Counted from the stretch's first letter, positions 7,942 to 16,157 are shown. The stretch is DNA of 32,794 nucleotides from an uncultured Treponema sp. (GCA_947177175.1 CAMWTK010000024.1:1-32794); one strand, 5' to 3'. Numbers and translations: made by a program. The notes: a model not told the origin generated them from the sequence alone.

Positions 7942-8040
7942 GTAAATTTACGATTTTAGAGTTGACAGTTAGTATATTTACAATTATAATCTGATATGTA
8001 AGTAGATTTACTGATAAATCGAATGGTATCGTATATCTAC
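7942..8040. promoter_or_regulatory. Four-operator array over divergent promoters
   Basis: Four palindromes of the form GTA-N4-TAC lie in a row: GTAAATTTAC (7942-7951), GTATATTTAC (7972-7981), GTAGATTTAC (8002-8011) and GTATATCTAC (8031-8040). Their starts are 30, 30 and 29 bp apart, putting them on nearly the same face of the helix. The second lies inside the spacer of the rightward promoter. The first and second cover the leftward XRE promoter (TTGTAA 7983-7978, 17 bp, TCTAAA 7960-7955). Confidence 0.8.
7962..7990 (+). promoter_or_regulatory. Perfect consensus promoter of the small lipoprotein
   Basis: TTGACA (7962-7967), a 17-bp spacer and TATAAT (7985-7990) match the sigma-70 consensus exactly. 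An operator fills the spacer, so this promoter should be strong when free and tightly shut when bound. Confidence 0.85.
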
Positions 8041-8075
8041 TATGAGACAACCGTGAAAAATCACAGGAGGCAAAC

Positions 8076-8444
8076 ATGGTGAAGTTGGGAAAAAGGATCG
8101 TGCTGCTCGCGCTGGCAGTATGCATGATGATGGGCATTGTGGCGTGTTATGACGGCGGGGAAATTCCCGCGCCGTCAATCGAAGTGAGTGAGACATCGCT
8201 TGAGTTGAAAAAGGATGGCGATAATGCTTATGTTATCGTAAAAGTCAGAGACTGTGATTCCCTTGATGCTTCCGTAAAGGTTGTCAAGGATTACAATGGT
8301 GAAGCCACTTTGGATACGAGTCGGAAAGACGCAATTGTTACCGTAACGCCGGGATCAAAGGCAGGTACGGGAGAAGTCATTATTACCGCCGGAAACAAAG
8401 GCTCTTGGAGTTCTGTGTCAATTCCTGTTACTGTAAAAAATTAG
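8076..8444 (+). CDS. Small Ig-like lipoprotein under XRE control
   Basis: The 122-residue lipoprotein has a signal sequence ending in the lipobox IVAC (Cys24). The remaining ~95 residues (SIEVSETSLELKKDGD... VIITAGNKGSWSSVSIPVTVKN) have the alternating pattern of a bacterial Ig-like or BACON-type beta-sandwich. The start is fixed by a perfect AGGAGG at 8065-8070. It is transcribed from an exact-consensus promoter overlapped by operators of the divergent XRE repressor and ends in a strong terminator. The function is unknown; it may bind a surface ligand or carbohydrate. Confidence 0.85.
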   Translation: MVKLGKRIVLLALAVCMMMGIVACYDGGEIPAPSIEVSETSLELKKDGDNAYVIVKVRDCDSLDASVKVVKDYNGEATLDTSRKDAIVTVTPGSKAGTGEVIITAGNKGSWSSVSIPVTVKN

Positions 8445-8470
8445 CATTTCACTGTCAGAGAAACATATCG

Positions 8471-8503
8471 GCACACAACGTTTTCTGTTGTGTGCTTTTT
8501 TAT
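8471..8503 (+). terminator. Strong intrinsic terminator
   Basis: GCACACAAC (8471-8479) pairs perfectly with GTTGTGTGC (8487-8495) around a 7-nt loop, followed by seven T residues. It separates the lipoprotein gene from the convergent rqcH, whose stop codon lies in the T-run. Confidence 0.9.
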
Positions 8504-10041
8504 GCGCCCGTCGCCGCGTTTCTGTCCTGCTGCATGTCTTCCAGCGCGCGCAGTTTTTCCGGGTCAAGCTTGACGAACAGGTTTTTTTCGTGCGTGGGAA
8601 GTACCAGCCCTTTGGGGCCGTTTTTTGCGCGGCGCAGGTGCTTGACCTGCGTATAATACAAATCCGCGTTGCCGTTCTTGCGCGCCTTGGAATAGTAGAC
8701 CGCAAGGTTTCCCGCGTACAGCAGGATTTCGAGCGGGACGGTCTTTCCCGCGCGCGCCTTGATGAACACGTAGCCGCCGCTGTAGTCGCGCGTGTGCAGC
8801 CACATATCCTGCCCGCGCACGTGGTGGCGCAGCAGCTCGTCGTTTTCGTTCGCGTCACGCCCCACCATGATGTACCAGCCGTCCACAAGGTAGTCCAAGC
8901 CGGGGTGCGCCTTTTTTTCCTGCTGCTTGGGCTTCTGCGTCTTGCGCAGCAGTTGCTCTAGCTTGAGCGGATTTTTTTCGGCGCGCATTGCCGCGTACTG
9001 AGTCTCCAGCGCGGCGAGCGATTTTTCGGCGCGGGCGATGTCGTGCTCCAAATCTTCCAGTCCGTGCGTGGCTTTCTTGTACCGCTCATAGTAGGCGGCG
9101 GCGTTTTCCTGCGCGTTTTTTTTCGGGTCGATGGTTATGCTGACTGTCTTGCCGCTCTCGTAATCCTCGCATTCCAGGACATGCGCCGTTCCGTCCAGCT
9201 GATGGCCGAACGCAAGGATTAGGTCGCCCTGATGTTTCAGCTGCCCCGCGTCCAGGAAGGCTGACCGCTTTGCCTTGAGCCGCTCCAGCGCGCTTTCCTG
9301 GCGGCTTTTGTGCTCCGCGTGCCATTTCTCCGCCTGCGCCAAAAGCGATTCCAGCGAATGCGCCGCCGCCGTCTGGCTGTAGAACGCATCGACTTTCTGG
9401 TTGAACGAAAGCGGCTCGGCATCGGGATGCCGTTCGGCAAAGTCCGCCTGTATGTCCGCAAAGTCGCGCACGTCCCGCTGTTTGTCACCCGGTTTCGGTT
9501 CGGGCAGGACGAACGGATTGCCCGTCATCTCGTGCTTTGCGGGGCGGCGGTAGAACGAATCGAGGATGATGTCATCCGTGCCGCATAAAAAAATGTTCGC
9601 CGCGTTGCTCCACAGCCGGATATACAAAACGTATTCGCTCGCGCCGTTTTCGTCGTCCGTCTCCGCCCGTGCGCCCCGCCGCTGTGCGAATTGTTCCTGT
9701 GCGGCGGGCATCACCTGCACGGGCGCGTCCTTGCGCAGCGTCAGCCGCACGATTCGTTCCTTGGCCACCTGCGCGCACGCCGTAATCCGCGCGCCCTTGA
9801 TGTGTGAACGCAACAGCTCCATAAAGCGCAGCGGCTTTTCGTATTTGGGAATTTTGCGCCGCACTTCGTGCAGTCGGCACGCGCCCGCCGCAAGACAGAC
9901 GAACACAGTCTTCGGTGCGCCCGGCTTGTACGTGTACAGCGCGATTGAGTCGAACGACGGCTGCACCACGTCTTGCACGAACGCGCCCGCCAGGTCAAGC
10001 TCGGAGAGGATTTCGTCGATTTCGTTGCAGTTGAGCGACAT
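8500..10041 (-). CDS. rqcH: RqcH / NFACT-family ribosome quality control protein
   Basis: The 513-residue protein has the NFACT architecture. The N-terminal NFACT-N region (about 1-230) contains LRSHIKGARITACAQVAKERIV. A coiled-coil middle rich in Glu/Lys/Ala follows (about 240-385), then the C-terminal NFACT-R domain with VGRDANENDELLRHHVRGQDMWLHTRDYSGGYVFI. RqcH binds obstructed 50S subunits with peptidyl-tRNA and recruits tRNA-Ala to add C-terminal alanine tails. Older annotations call this family fibronectin-binding protein FbpA. It is the last gene of the adk-gluQ-rqcH run. It also has its own TATAAT at 10052-10047, five bases before the ATG and without a Shine-Dalgarno. Confidence 0.9.
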   Translation of the reverse strand: MSLNCNEIDEILSELDLAGAFVQDVVQPSFDSIALYTYKPGAPKTVFVCLAAGACRLHEVRRKIPKYEKPLRFMELLRSHIKGARITACAQVAKERIVRLTLRKDAPVQVMPAAQEQFAQRRGARAETDDENGASEYVLYIRLWSNAANIFLCGTDDIILDSFYRRPAKHEMTGNPFVLPEPKPGDKQRDVRDFADIQADFAERHPDAEPLSFNQKVDAFYSQTAAAHSLESLLAQAEKWHAEHKSRQESALERLKAKRSAFLDAGQLKHQGDLILAFGHQLDGTAHVLECEDYESGKTVSITIDPKKNAQENAAAYYERYKKATHGLEDLEHDIARAEKSLAALETQYAAMRAEKNPLKLEQLLRKTQKPKQQEKKAHPGLDYLVDGWYIMVGRDANENDELLRHHVRGQDMWLHTRDYSGGYVFIKARAGKTVPLEILLYAGNLAVYYSKARKNGNADLYYTQVKHLRRAKNGPKGLVLPTHEKNLFVKLDPEKLRALEDMQQDRNAATGA

Positions 10042-10046
10042 ACACG

Positions 10047-10076
10047 ATTATAGCACGGAAGGGTCGGCGACAACAA
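10047..10076 (-). promoter_or_regulatory. Internal extended -10 promoter of rqcH, leaderless type
   Basis: On the minus strand TGC-TATAAT (TATAAT at 10052-10047) is an extended -10 element that overlaps the gluQ stop codon. A weak -35 TTGTTG (10076-10071) lies 18 bp upstream. The rqcH ATG at 10041 follows after CGTGT, with no Shine-Dalgarno. Confidence 0.5.
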
Positions 10077-10989
10077 TATGCGCGTGCGGCAGCCGATTCG
10101 CGTCGAATATCGTCAAAGCCTCGGACAAATCCATCGCCTCGTTGCGCGCGGAAAATCCGCACAGCCACATAATCAGCCCGATAATGTCCTGCGCCGTGTA
10201 TTGGCTGCGCAGACTGCCCATATCGCGGTCTTTGTCGCGCTTGGAAAGCCTGCGTCCGTCCGCGCTCATCAGCAGCGGCAGGTGGAAGAACTGCGGCGGC
10301 GCATAGCCCAGTGCCTGATAGAGAAACAGTTGCTGGTGCGTGGCGGCGAGCAAGTCCGCGCCGCGCGCCACCTGCGTCACGCCCATGAGCGCGTCGTCCA
10401 CGACTACTGCCAGCTGATAGGCGAACGTGCCGTCCGCGCGGCGTACCACAAAGTCGCCGCAGTCATGCGCAAGGTTGCACTGCTGTGCGCCAAAATGTCC
10501 GTCGTAGAAAGAACTGATAGTGTCGGGAACGGCGACGCGCTGTGCCGGAACACGACCCGCGCGCACAAAATCCGCTTTCTGCGCGTCGGTCAGCGATATG
10601 CAGCGGCCGGCGTAGACCGGCGTTCCGTCGCTTGCGTGGGGAGCAGTCGCCGCCAGCAGGTCAGCGCGGCGGCAGAAGCAGTCGTACACGATGCCCTGTT
10701 CCCGCAGCGTATCGAACGCCCGCTCGTACAAACAAGTCCGCGCGGACTGCCGGTACTGCATGTCGTCTGCGTCCGCCGGGCCTTCGTCCCAGACAAGCCC
10801 CAGCCAGCGCAGGTCGTCCAGCAGCTGCTCGGCACACACGCGCTTGCACCGCTGCCGGTCCAAGTCCTCTATGCGCAGCAGCCAGCTGCCGTCTGCCTTT
10901 TTTGCCAGCAGCCAGGACAGCAGTGCCGTGTACACGTTCCCCAGATGCATCCTGCCGCTCGGCGACGGCGCGAACCTGCCCTTGGTCAT
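10048..10989 (-). CDS. gluQ: Glutamyl-Q tRNA(Asp) synthetase
   Basis: The 313-residue protein is a truncated glutamyl-tRNA synthetase paralogue. It attaches glutamate to the queuosine base at position 34 of tRNA-Asp. It carries the HIGH-type motif HLGN (15-18, in GRFAPSPSGRMHLGN) and a KMSKS-type motif LSKRDKD at about 245-251. Zinc-ligand candidates are the CFC pair (YDCFCRRADLL) and the later GRC. The anticodon-binding domain of GluRS is absent and the length is typical of GluQRS (YadB). It starts three bases after the adk stop codon. With QueD and FolE2 it points to a working queuosine system. Confidence 0.93.
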   Translation of the reverse strand: MTKGRFAPSPSGRMHLGNVYTALLSWLLAKKADGSWLLRIEDLDRQRCKRVCAEQLLDDLRWLGLVWDEGPADADDMQYRQSARTCLYERAFDTLREQGIVYDCFCRRADLLAATAPHASDGTPVYAGRCISLTDAQKADFVRAGRVPAQRVAVPDTISSFYDGHFGAQQCNLAHDCGDFVVRRADGTFAYQLAVVVDDALMGVTQVARGADLLAATHQQLFLYQALGYAPPQFFHLPLLMSADGRRLSKRDKDRDMGSLRSQYTAQDIIGLIMWLCGFSARNEAMDLSEALTIFDANRLPHAHIVVADPSVL

Positions 10990-10992
10990 CGG

Positions 10993-11625
10993 CTACTGCC
11001 GCGGGAATTTTCGCGTGAATTCCGCAAGCACCTGCTCCGGCGCGGGACGTGCGTCCACGTTGACCAGCAGGCCTTTTTCCCGGTAAAAATCGATGAGCGG
11101 CGCGGTGGACGAACGGTAGACGACCAGCCGGTTTTGGATTGCCTCGGCCTTGTCGTCGTCGCGCGTGAACAGCTCGCCGCCGCAGGCATCGCACGTCCCC
11201 GGTTTTTTCGGCGGGTTGAAGGCCGTGTGGAACATCTGCCCGCATGCCTTGCAGCAGACGCGCCCGCTCAGCCGCTCCACCACGGCTTCGTCGGCAATGT
11301 CAAAGTTCACCGCCGCGTCAATCTTCGCGAACGTCTCAAGAGCCTGCGCCTGCGCGATCGTGCGCGGAAATCCGTCCAGAATGTAGCCGTTTTTCGTGTC
11401 GTCCTGCGCGAGCCGGTCTTTTACCAGACCGATCGTAATCTCGTCGCTCACCAGTTCACCGGCATCAATAATCGCCTTTGCCTTCTTGCCCAGCTCGGTC
11501 TGATTCTTGATGTTCTCGCGGAAAATATCCCCGGTCGAAATGTGCGGAATGCCATACGCCTTTGCCGCTTCCTTTGCCAGCGTCCCTTTTCCCGCTCCCG
11601 GCGGTCCCAAAAAAATCACGTTCAT
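10993..11625 (-). CDS. adk: Adenylate kinase with zinc-type LID
   Basis: This 210-residue enzyme interconverts AMP + ATP with 2 ADP. The P-loop GPPGAGKGT is at 7-15, the TGDIFR nucleotide-binding stretch at 31-36, and the DGFPRT motif at 84-89. The LID carries a four-cysteine zinc site (Cys125-x2-Cys128 and Cys145-x2-Cys148). It starts with ATG at 11625 behind GAGGAG and has a clear promoter. It is the first gene of adk-gluQ-rqcH. Confidence 0.97.
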   Translation of the reverse strand: MNVIFLGPPGAGKGTLAKEAAKAYGIPHISTGDIFRENIKNQTELGKKAKAIIDAGELVSDEITIGLVKDRLAQDDTKNGYILDGFPRTIAQAQALETFAKIDAAVNFDIADEAVVERLSGRVCCKACGQMFHTAFNPPKKPGTCDACGGELFTRDDDKAEAIQNRLVVYRSSTAPLIDFYREKGLLVNVDARPAPEQVLAEFTRKFPRQ

Positions 11626-11657
11626 AACAACTCCTCGCTCGTGCGAAAATCGTCTTT

Positions 11658-11686
11658 AGTGTACCAAAAAATCTGCGGGGTGTAAA
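11658..11686 (-). promoter_or_regulatory. Promoter of adk
   Basis: On the minus strand, TTTACA (11686-11681), a 17-bp spacer and TGG-TACACT (TACACT 11663-11658) are followed by a short leader with an AGGAG Shine-Dalgarno before the adk ATG at 11625. Confidence 0.75.
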
Positions 11687-11695
11687 TGAGGGCGT

Positions 11696-11744
11696 GCGCC
11701 GCACGCGGCGCCGGGCTGTCACACAAAAGGCAAAGCCTTTTGTG
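11696..11744. repeat. Two short extragenic palindromes
   Basis: GCGCCGC-AC-GCGGCGC (11696-11711) and CACAAAAGGC-AAA-GCCTTTTGTG (11722-11744) are perfect hairpins in the 206-bp gap between adk and rarA. Neither is followed by a clear T-run for the rarA transcript. The rest of the gap, 11745-11831, is GC-rich with short internal near-repeats around GAAGCG/GGAACG, and I saw no gene in it. It may be a dispersed repeat element, but only one copy is in the window. Confidence 0.55.
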
Positions 11745-11831
11745 CCGGTTCCGCTGCCGCTCCATTCCTGCGCTGCGCTTCGGAACGCTTCGCGCCGCTA
11801 CCATCCCTCACGCATTTCCCTTGTCGTGGGA

Positions 11832-14381
11832 TTACGGCAGCTCCACCGTAAAAAAGGCGATTTCAGTCTGCCAGGTGAACAGCGTCTTTGCGGCGGCGGT
11901 CGTGAGCAGGGCGCGCAGTTGTTCGGCGCTCTCCCCGCCGAGCGCGTCCGCAATCGTTGCGCCGTAGGCACTCGTTTCGGGATCGAACCACCGCGCGATT
12001 TCCTGCGGCGTGATGCGGCGTTTTTCCGCGAGCGTCTTTGCCGCCGCCGTGACGGCAAGCCCCTCCGCGCGGAACGTTTCGGCAATACTGTCCGCGTCCC
12101 AGGTGAACAGCGGATTTTCGGCATCCGCAAAAAAAGCCTGCTCGGCGGCCGCCATTGCGTCGAGCGTCGCCTCAAACGGCGCGCGCGTGGCGGCGGTCAG
12201 CACCTGCGTGCGGATCAGCTCGCTGACGCGCTGTCCGTGCGCGGGAATGCGCTGCGCGATGACTGCCTTCCAGCCCTGCGCCAGCGGGCTGACCGTCTCA
12301 TAAGTCTCCGATTCGTCCAGATCATCGTCGGTAAAGGCAAGCCCTTTTGCCGCGTGTGCGCAGGTCGCCGCGTCCATGAATCCCCGCGCCAGTGCTTCCA
12401 CGGACTCTTTTGAGATGAACGGATCGCGGAAGAACAGGCGGTCGAACATCGTGCCCTTGTACTGGAACTGCTGCAAGATGTCGGTGAACGCGCGCGGCGT
12501 GAGGAACGGCTCATCGGTCTGCGGACGGCACAGGAGCAAGGGCTTGTCAAGGTCGCCGAGCGTGCGCCCGTACTGTTCGAGGATTGCCCGTCCTTTTTCG
12601 CTGCGGCACAGCCCGCCGGTCACGCCTTCCGGGGTTTTGCGCATGATTTCCCACAGCAGCAGCCCGTCGTCCGCGTTCCACACGAGCGAGCGGTGGTGGC
12701 GGCTCAGGTCGGCGAGCGCGGTCATCGTGTTCCGCACCGAAAGCAAGATTTCCGCGCGGTTGGAGTCCAGTCGGCTGCGCCACGACTTGTCAGCCTTGTC
12801 GAGCGCGCTTTGTTTCCGTTCGTCCTTGGGCGTAAAGGTGAGCTGCTCCGCGCGCTGCTGTTTGCCCGCGCCCTTGAAATGCGCCTGAATCCACCAGGCG
12901 GAAATGGGATTTTCCGGCATGTCCACGCCGCCGCCCGCTTTCTTTCCCATGCCCATGAAATTCTGCGAGCCGGTGACCTGCGTGTCCTCCCACGCCTGCC
13001 GCGCGTCGGCTTCGCTGCCGTTTGCCGTCTCAAGGATACGCGCAATTTGTAGCTCGCGGCGGCTCAGCACGTCCTCGCGGATCTTCGCCTCATAGCCCTG
13101 ATTGCTTGGCGTGTAGAAGACGCGCCCCACAAGCGCGTCGGGCAGATACTGCTGGGCGACCCAGTGGTCGCGGTAGGCGTGCGGGTACAGGTAGCCGTCA
13201 CCGTGCCCGAATCCCTCGCTGTCGCGGCTGCCGTCTTTCAGGTGGTTGGGAACTTCTGCGTCCTCTTTTTCCACGGAGGCGAGCGCGTCAAAAAATGCCA
13301 TGGACGAGTTTGATTTGGGCGCGGTGGCAAGGTAGAGCGCGGCGTGTGCCAGGTGGTAGCGTCCTTCGGGCAGTCCCACGCGGTCGAACGCGTCCGCGCA
13401 TGAGGTTACCACGCCGATTGCCTGCGGGTCTGCCAATCCCGTGTCCTCGCAGGCGGAGATGAGCATCCGGCGGAAAATAAAATGCGGGTCTTCGCCCGCG
13501 CGTACCATGCGGGCAAGCCAGTACATTGCCGCGTCGGGGTCGCGCCCGCGCAGCGATTTTATGAACGCGGAGATGATGTCGTAATGGTAGTCGCCGTCGC
13601 GGTCGTACAGCACCACTTTTTTCTGGATCGATTCTTCGGCGGCTTCCCGGCTGATAAAAATGGTCGTGCCCCAGGCGGGAACGGGCGGCGCGCTGTTCGG
13701 CGACCAAGTTTCGGGCGTGGTCTCGACGGCGAGTTCCAGCGCGTTGAGCAGGCTGCGCGCGTCGCCGTTCGCAGTGTCTACCAGATGTTCGAGCGCGCCG
13801 TCCTCAAACTGCACGTCCCAGTGGCCGTAGCCGCGCTCCGTGTCCGTCAGCGCCATGGCCGCCGCCTTGTGCAGGTCGTCCTTGGTGAGGGCTTTGAGCT
13901 GGAACACGCGGCTGCGGCTGACGAGCGCCTTGTTCACTTCAAAGAACGGGTTTTCCGTCGTCGCGCCGATGAGGATTATCGTGCCGTTCTCTACCCAGGG
14001 GAGCAGCGCGTCCTGCTGTGCCTTGTTCCAGCGGTGCACTTCGTCCACGAACAGGATCGTGCGCCGTCCGTACAGCTTGAAAAAATCGTCCGCCTGCTTG
14101 ATTGCCGCGCGGATTTCCGCCACGCCCGTCAGCACGGCGTTCAACGTGATAAAATTCGATTTGGTATGGTTGGCGATCACGCGGGCGAGCGTCGTCTTGC
14201 CGCTTCCCGGCGGGCCATAAAAGATGACCGACGTGAGCTGGTCGGCGGCGATTGCCCGCCGCAGCAGCCGTCCCCTGCCCACGATGTGATCCTGCCCGAT
14301 GTATTCGTCAAGGTTGCGCGGACGCATCCGCGCGGCGAGCGGCTCTTTCTGCGCGGTGGTCGCGTCGAACAGGTCGGGCAT
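11832..14381 (-). CDS. rarA: RarA-type AAA+ ATPase with long C-terminal extension
   Basis: The 849-residue protein begins with a RarA/MgsA clamp-loader-like ATPase (about 1-430). It has Walker A GPPGSGKTT (56-64), Walker B ILFVDEVHRWNK (109-120), sensor ATTENP, and the typical RarA end HAYRDHWVAQQYLPDALVGRVFYTPSNQGYEAKIRE. RarA acts at stalled replication forks. About 420 extra residues follow. Within them WNADDGLLLWEIMRKTPEG resembles the cofactor loop of a degenerate SAM-methyltransferase fold, as I recall from RarA-methyltransferase fusions in cyanobacteria. That part is uncertain. The ATG at 14381 shares one base with the upstream lipoprotein stop (TAATG). Confidence 0.88.
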   Translation of the reverse strand: MPDLFDATTAQKEPLAARMRPRNLDEYIGQDHIVGRGRLLRRAIAADQLTSVIFYGPPGSGKTTLARVIANHTKSNFITLNAVLTGVAEIRAAIKQADDFFKLYGRRTILFVDEVHRWNKAQQDALLPWVENGTIILIGATTENPFFEVNKALVSRSRVFQLKALTKDDLHKAAAMALTDTERGYGHWDVQFEDGALEHLVDTANGDARSLLNALELAVETTPETWSPNSAPPVPAWGTTIFISREAAEESIQKKVVLYDRDGDYHYDIISAFIKSLRGRDPDAAMYWLARMVRAGEDPHFIFRRMLISACEDTGLADPQAIGVVTSCADAFDRVGLPEGRYHLAHAALYLATAPKSNSSMAFFDALASVEKEDAEVPNHLKDGSRDSEGFGHGDGYLYPHAYRDHWVAQQYLPDALVGRVFYTPSNQGYEAKIREDVLSRRELQIARILETANGSEADARQAWEDTQVTGSQNFMGMGKKAGGGVDMPENPISAWWIQAHFKGAGKQQRAEQLTFTPKDERKQSALDKADKSWRSRLDSNRAEILLSVRNTMTALADLSRHHRSLVWNADDGLLLWEIMRKTPEGVTGGLCRSEKGRAILEQYGRTLGDLDKPLLLCRPQTDEPFLTPRAFTDILQQFQYKGTMFDRLFFRDPFISKESVEALARGFMDAATCAHAAKGLAFTDDDLDESETYETVSPLAQGWKAVIAQRIPAHGQRVSELIRTQVLTAATRAPFEATLDAMAAAEQAFFADAENPLFTWDADSIAETFRAEGLAVTAAAKTLAEKRRITPQEIARWFDPETSAYGATIADALGGESAEQLRALLTTAAAKTLFTWQTEIAFFTVELP

Positions 14382-15439
14382 TATTCGCGGTTCCAGTGCC
14401 CGCGGCCGGGGTAGTATGCCCACAGCCCCTGGTTGTCGGCGGACGCGCCCGTGTTGGACGACGTGCCGTCAAAGACCGTCGTGCCGTAGATGTCGCCGCC
14501 TTTTGCGGGCAGCGACGGATCGACGGTGAGTACGCTGTGCACCTCATAATAGGAAGAAAGCGTCGATGATACGTTCGTCCCCGAATCAGTAGTGCCGGTG
14601 GGAAGTCCGTTTTCGAGTCCGAAATAAAGCAGCCCGTCGTCCGTGCCGGCGAGCAGGAAATCGCTCGTGCAAGCAAGGGAATGTATGGCGTACCCGGCAT
14701 CTCTCTCGTATTCTAACTTGCCGTCCGTCGAATAGGTAAGTATCTTTTTGCCGCTGCTTTCGTACCGCCGGGTCGGGTCGGTGTCTGCGGTTTCGTTCGT
14801 CGTTGCCGCGCCCGACGCGCTGAACGTAATGTCGTTGGCAAACCATACGCATGCTTTCGGATTTGTAATGTCGGTATTATATGCGGTGGTCGTCTCGCCG
14901 TTCAGTGCGTACACCGTTCCGTTGACATTAAGGAACGCCCTGCGGTGAGTCGGGTTGGGGGAATTCGTGCAGAACAGCGTGTTCGCTCCTTTGGGGGGCA
15001 GCGTAAGGTCGATTTTCTTCCATTCGTTGCCGTCGGTCGAACAGTACAGCGTCTGCTCGGCGGGGTAATTCTCGCCCTCATCCTCGTCTTCCTCAATGCG
15101 CACGGCGAGCGCGTAGAGATAGGTTGTGTCCGCCGCAAGGCCGATGACAATGCCGTTGCCGATGATGCCTTTGTCCGTTTTTTTCCATTGCCCCTCATAC
15201 GGCTCGCTCGTGGTCGGCCCGGCTTTCAGTTCCTTACAATAAATGTTTCCGCTCTGCACGAACAGGTATTCTTTGCCGCCCATGCTGAATCGCACGATTG
15301 AGTTGATGTCGCCGGAGACTTGCGCGTCGGCGAGTTTGACTTCCTGGCGAATTTCGTAAAAGATGACCTCGTGGCAGGCGGTGGCGACGAGCGCGAGCAC
15401 CGTGGCGAGGCAGGCGGCGGTCAGAACATGCTTTTTCAT
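14381..15439 (-). CDS. Lipoprotein, possible beta-propeller
   Basis: The 352-residue lipoprotein has the lipobox LVATAC (Cys22). The mature part repeats blocks of the type YLFVQSGNIYC, YLYALAVRI, TLYCSTDGNEWKKI, TVYALNGETT and LLAGTDDGLLYFGL. This is the pattern of BNR/beta-propeller sheets, each with a displayed-value motif. It ends GLWAYYPGRGHWNRE, a tail I associate with treponemal lipoproteins. The start has TAGGAG nine bases upstream, overlapping the stop codon of the preceding barrel gene. It is co-transcribed with the barrel gene and rarA. The function is unknown; it may be a periplasmic or surface-exposed partner of the barrel. Confidence 0.8.
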   Translation of the reverse strand: MKKHVLTAACLATVLALVATACHEVIFYEIRQEVKLADAQVSGDINSIVRFSMGGKEYLFVQSGNIYCKELKAGPTTSEPYEGQWKKTDKGIIGNGIVIGLAADTTYLYALAVRIEEDEDEGENYPAEQTLYCSTDGNEWKKIDLTLPPKGANTLFCTNSPNPTHRRAFLNVNGTVYALNGETTTAYNTDITNPKACVWFANDITFSASGAATTNETADTDPTRRYESSGKKILTYSTDGKLEYERDAGYAIHSLACTSDFLLAGTDDGLLYFGLENGLPTGTTDSGTNVSSTLSSYYEVHSVLTVDPSLPAKGGDIYGTTVFDGTSSNTGASADNQGLWAYYPGRGHWNRE

Positions 15440-15448
15440 CCTCAGCTC

Positions 15449-16057
15449 CTAGAAATGATAGCGCGCACAAATCTGCACGGAATTGAAGCAACCGTAGCTG
15501 TTGTACTTTGCCTCGTCGTACCACTGCGGCAGGAACGTAAAGTCGTCCGTCAGCCCGAATGACCAGCTCGGCGTGGCGCGGAAGAACACGCCCGCGTTCG
15601 CCTTGAGGACAAGCCCCGGAAAATATGTGCGGTTCAGGTAGTTTTCCATTGCCATGCCGATTCCGACGGTAATGGGGAATTCAAATTTGTACAGGGTAGG
15701 CTGCACGGTCGCGTTGACGACGAGCGGCACGTAGGTAAAGATATTGCTCCCAAGCGTGGGGTGGTAGCCAAAACTGATGTCCGCGCCGACGGCAATCATG
15801 CTGGTCAGGAAACGGTGGTAGCCGAGCATACCCGACCCGCCGATGCTGAGCTGCCCTTTCCGGTACAGCGGGAATTCGCCGCCGAAGTTGAGCGGAAACG
15901 TGACCATGAGCGCGATGTTGATATATTGGTCTCCTGCCTGATTCAGCCGCATCATAATGCCGGTGTCGTCATACACATCGTCGTCGTCCGATTCCTGCGC
16001 GAACACGACCGCATTCGTCAGCAGCACTGCGCACACAACCGCGAAAAAACGCTTCAT
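15449..16057 (-). CDS. Outer-membrane beta-barrel protein
   Basis: The 202-residue protein has a cleavable signal peptide (VFA-Q at about 18-21). An acidic start (ESDDDDVYDD) is followed by alternating hydrophobic/polar strands with many Gly and aromatic residues, ending in a terminal phenylalanine (ICARYHF), as Bam-assembled barrels do. Size and style match small treponemal barrel proteins of the OmpW-like or Tp0733-like kind; the exact family is not certain. It is the first gene of the barrel-lipoprotein-rarA operon. A GAGGG Shine-Dalgarno precedes the ATG. Confidence 0.78.
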   Translation of the reverse strand: MKRFFAVVCAVLLTNAVVFAQESDDDDVYDDTGIMMRLNQAGDQYINIALMVTFPLNFGGEFPLYRKGQLSIGGSGMLGYHRFLTSMIAVGADISFGYHPTLGSNIFTYVPLVVNATVQPTLYKFEFPITVGIGMAMENYLNRTYFPGLVLKANAGVFFRATPSWSFGLTDDFTFLPQWYDEAKYNSYGCFNSVQICARYHF

Positions 16058-16084
16058 ACACCCTCGCTTGAAGAAAGTAACGCA

Positions 16085-16119
16085 ATTATATTGTTCATTG
16101 CCTTTGTTTCAACTATAAT
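16085..16119. promoter_or_regulatory. Face-to-face overlapping promoters (folD and barrel gene)
   Basis: Rightward promoter for folD: TTGTTC (16091-16096), 17 bp, TATAAT (16114-16119). Leftward promoter for the barrel operon: TTGAAA (16112-16107), 16 bp, TATAAT (16090-16085). The two elements interleave within 35 bp, so two polymerases could not occupy both. Confidence 0.75.
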
Positions 16120-16157
16120 AAACACAGAATAATGCGTTGTGTTACAAGGAGATTCTG

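Noticed and set aside
10078..11685. 535-codon plus-strand open frame opposite gluQ and adk
   Set aside because: It is antisense to two clear enzymes, has biased Arg/Val/Ala/His composition typical of GC-rich shadow frames, and shows no domain.
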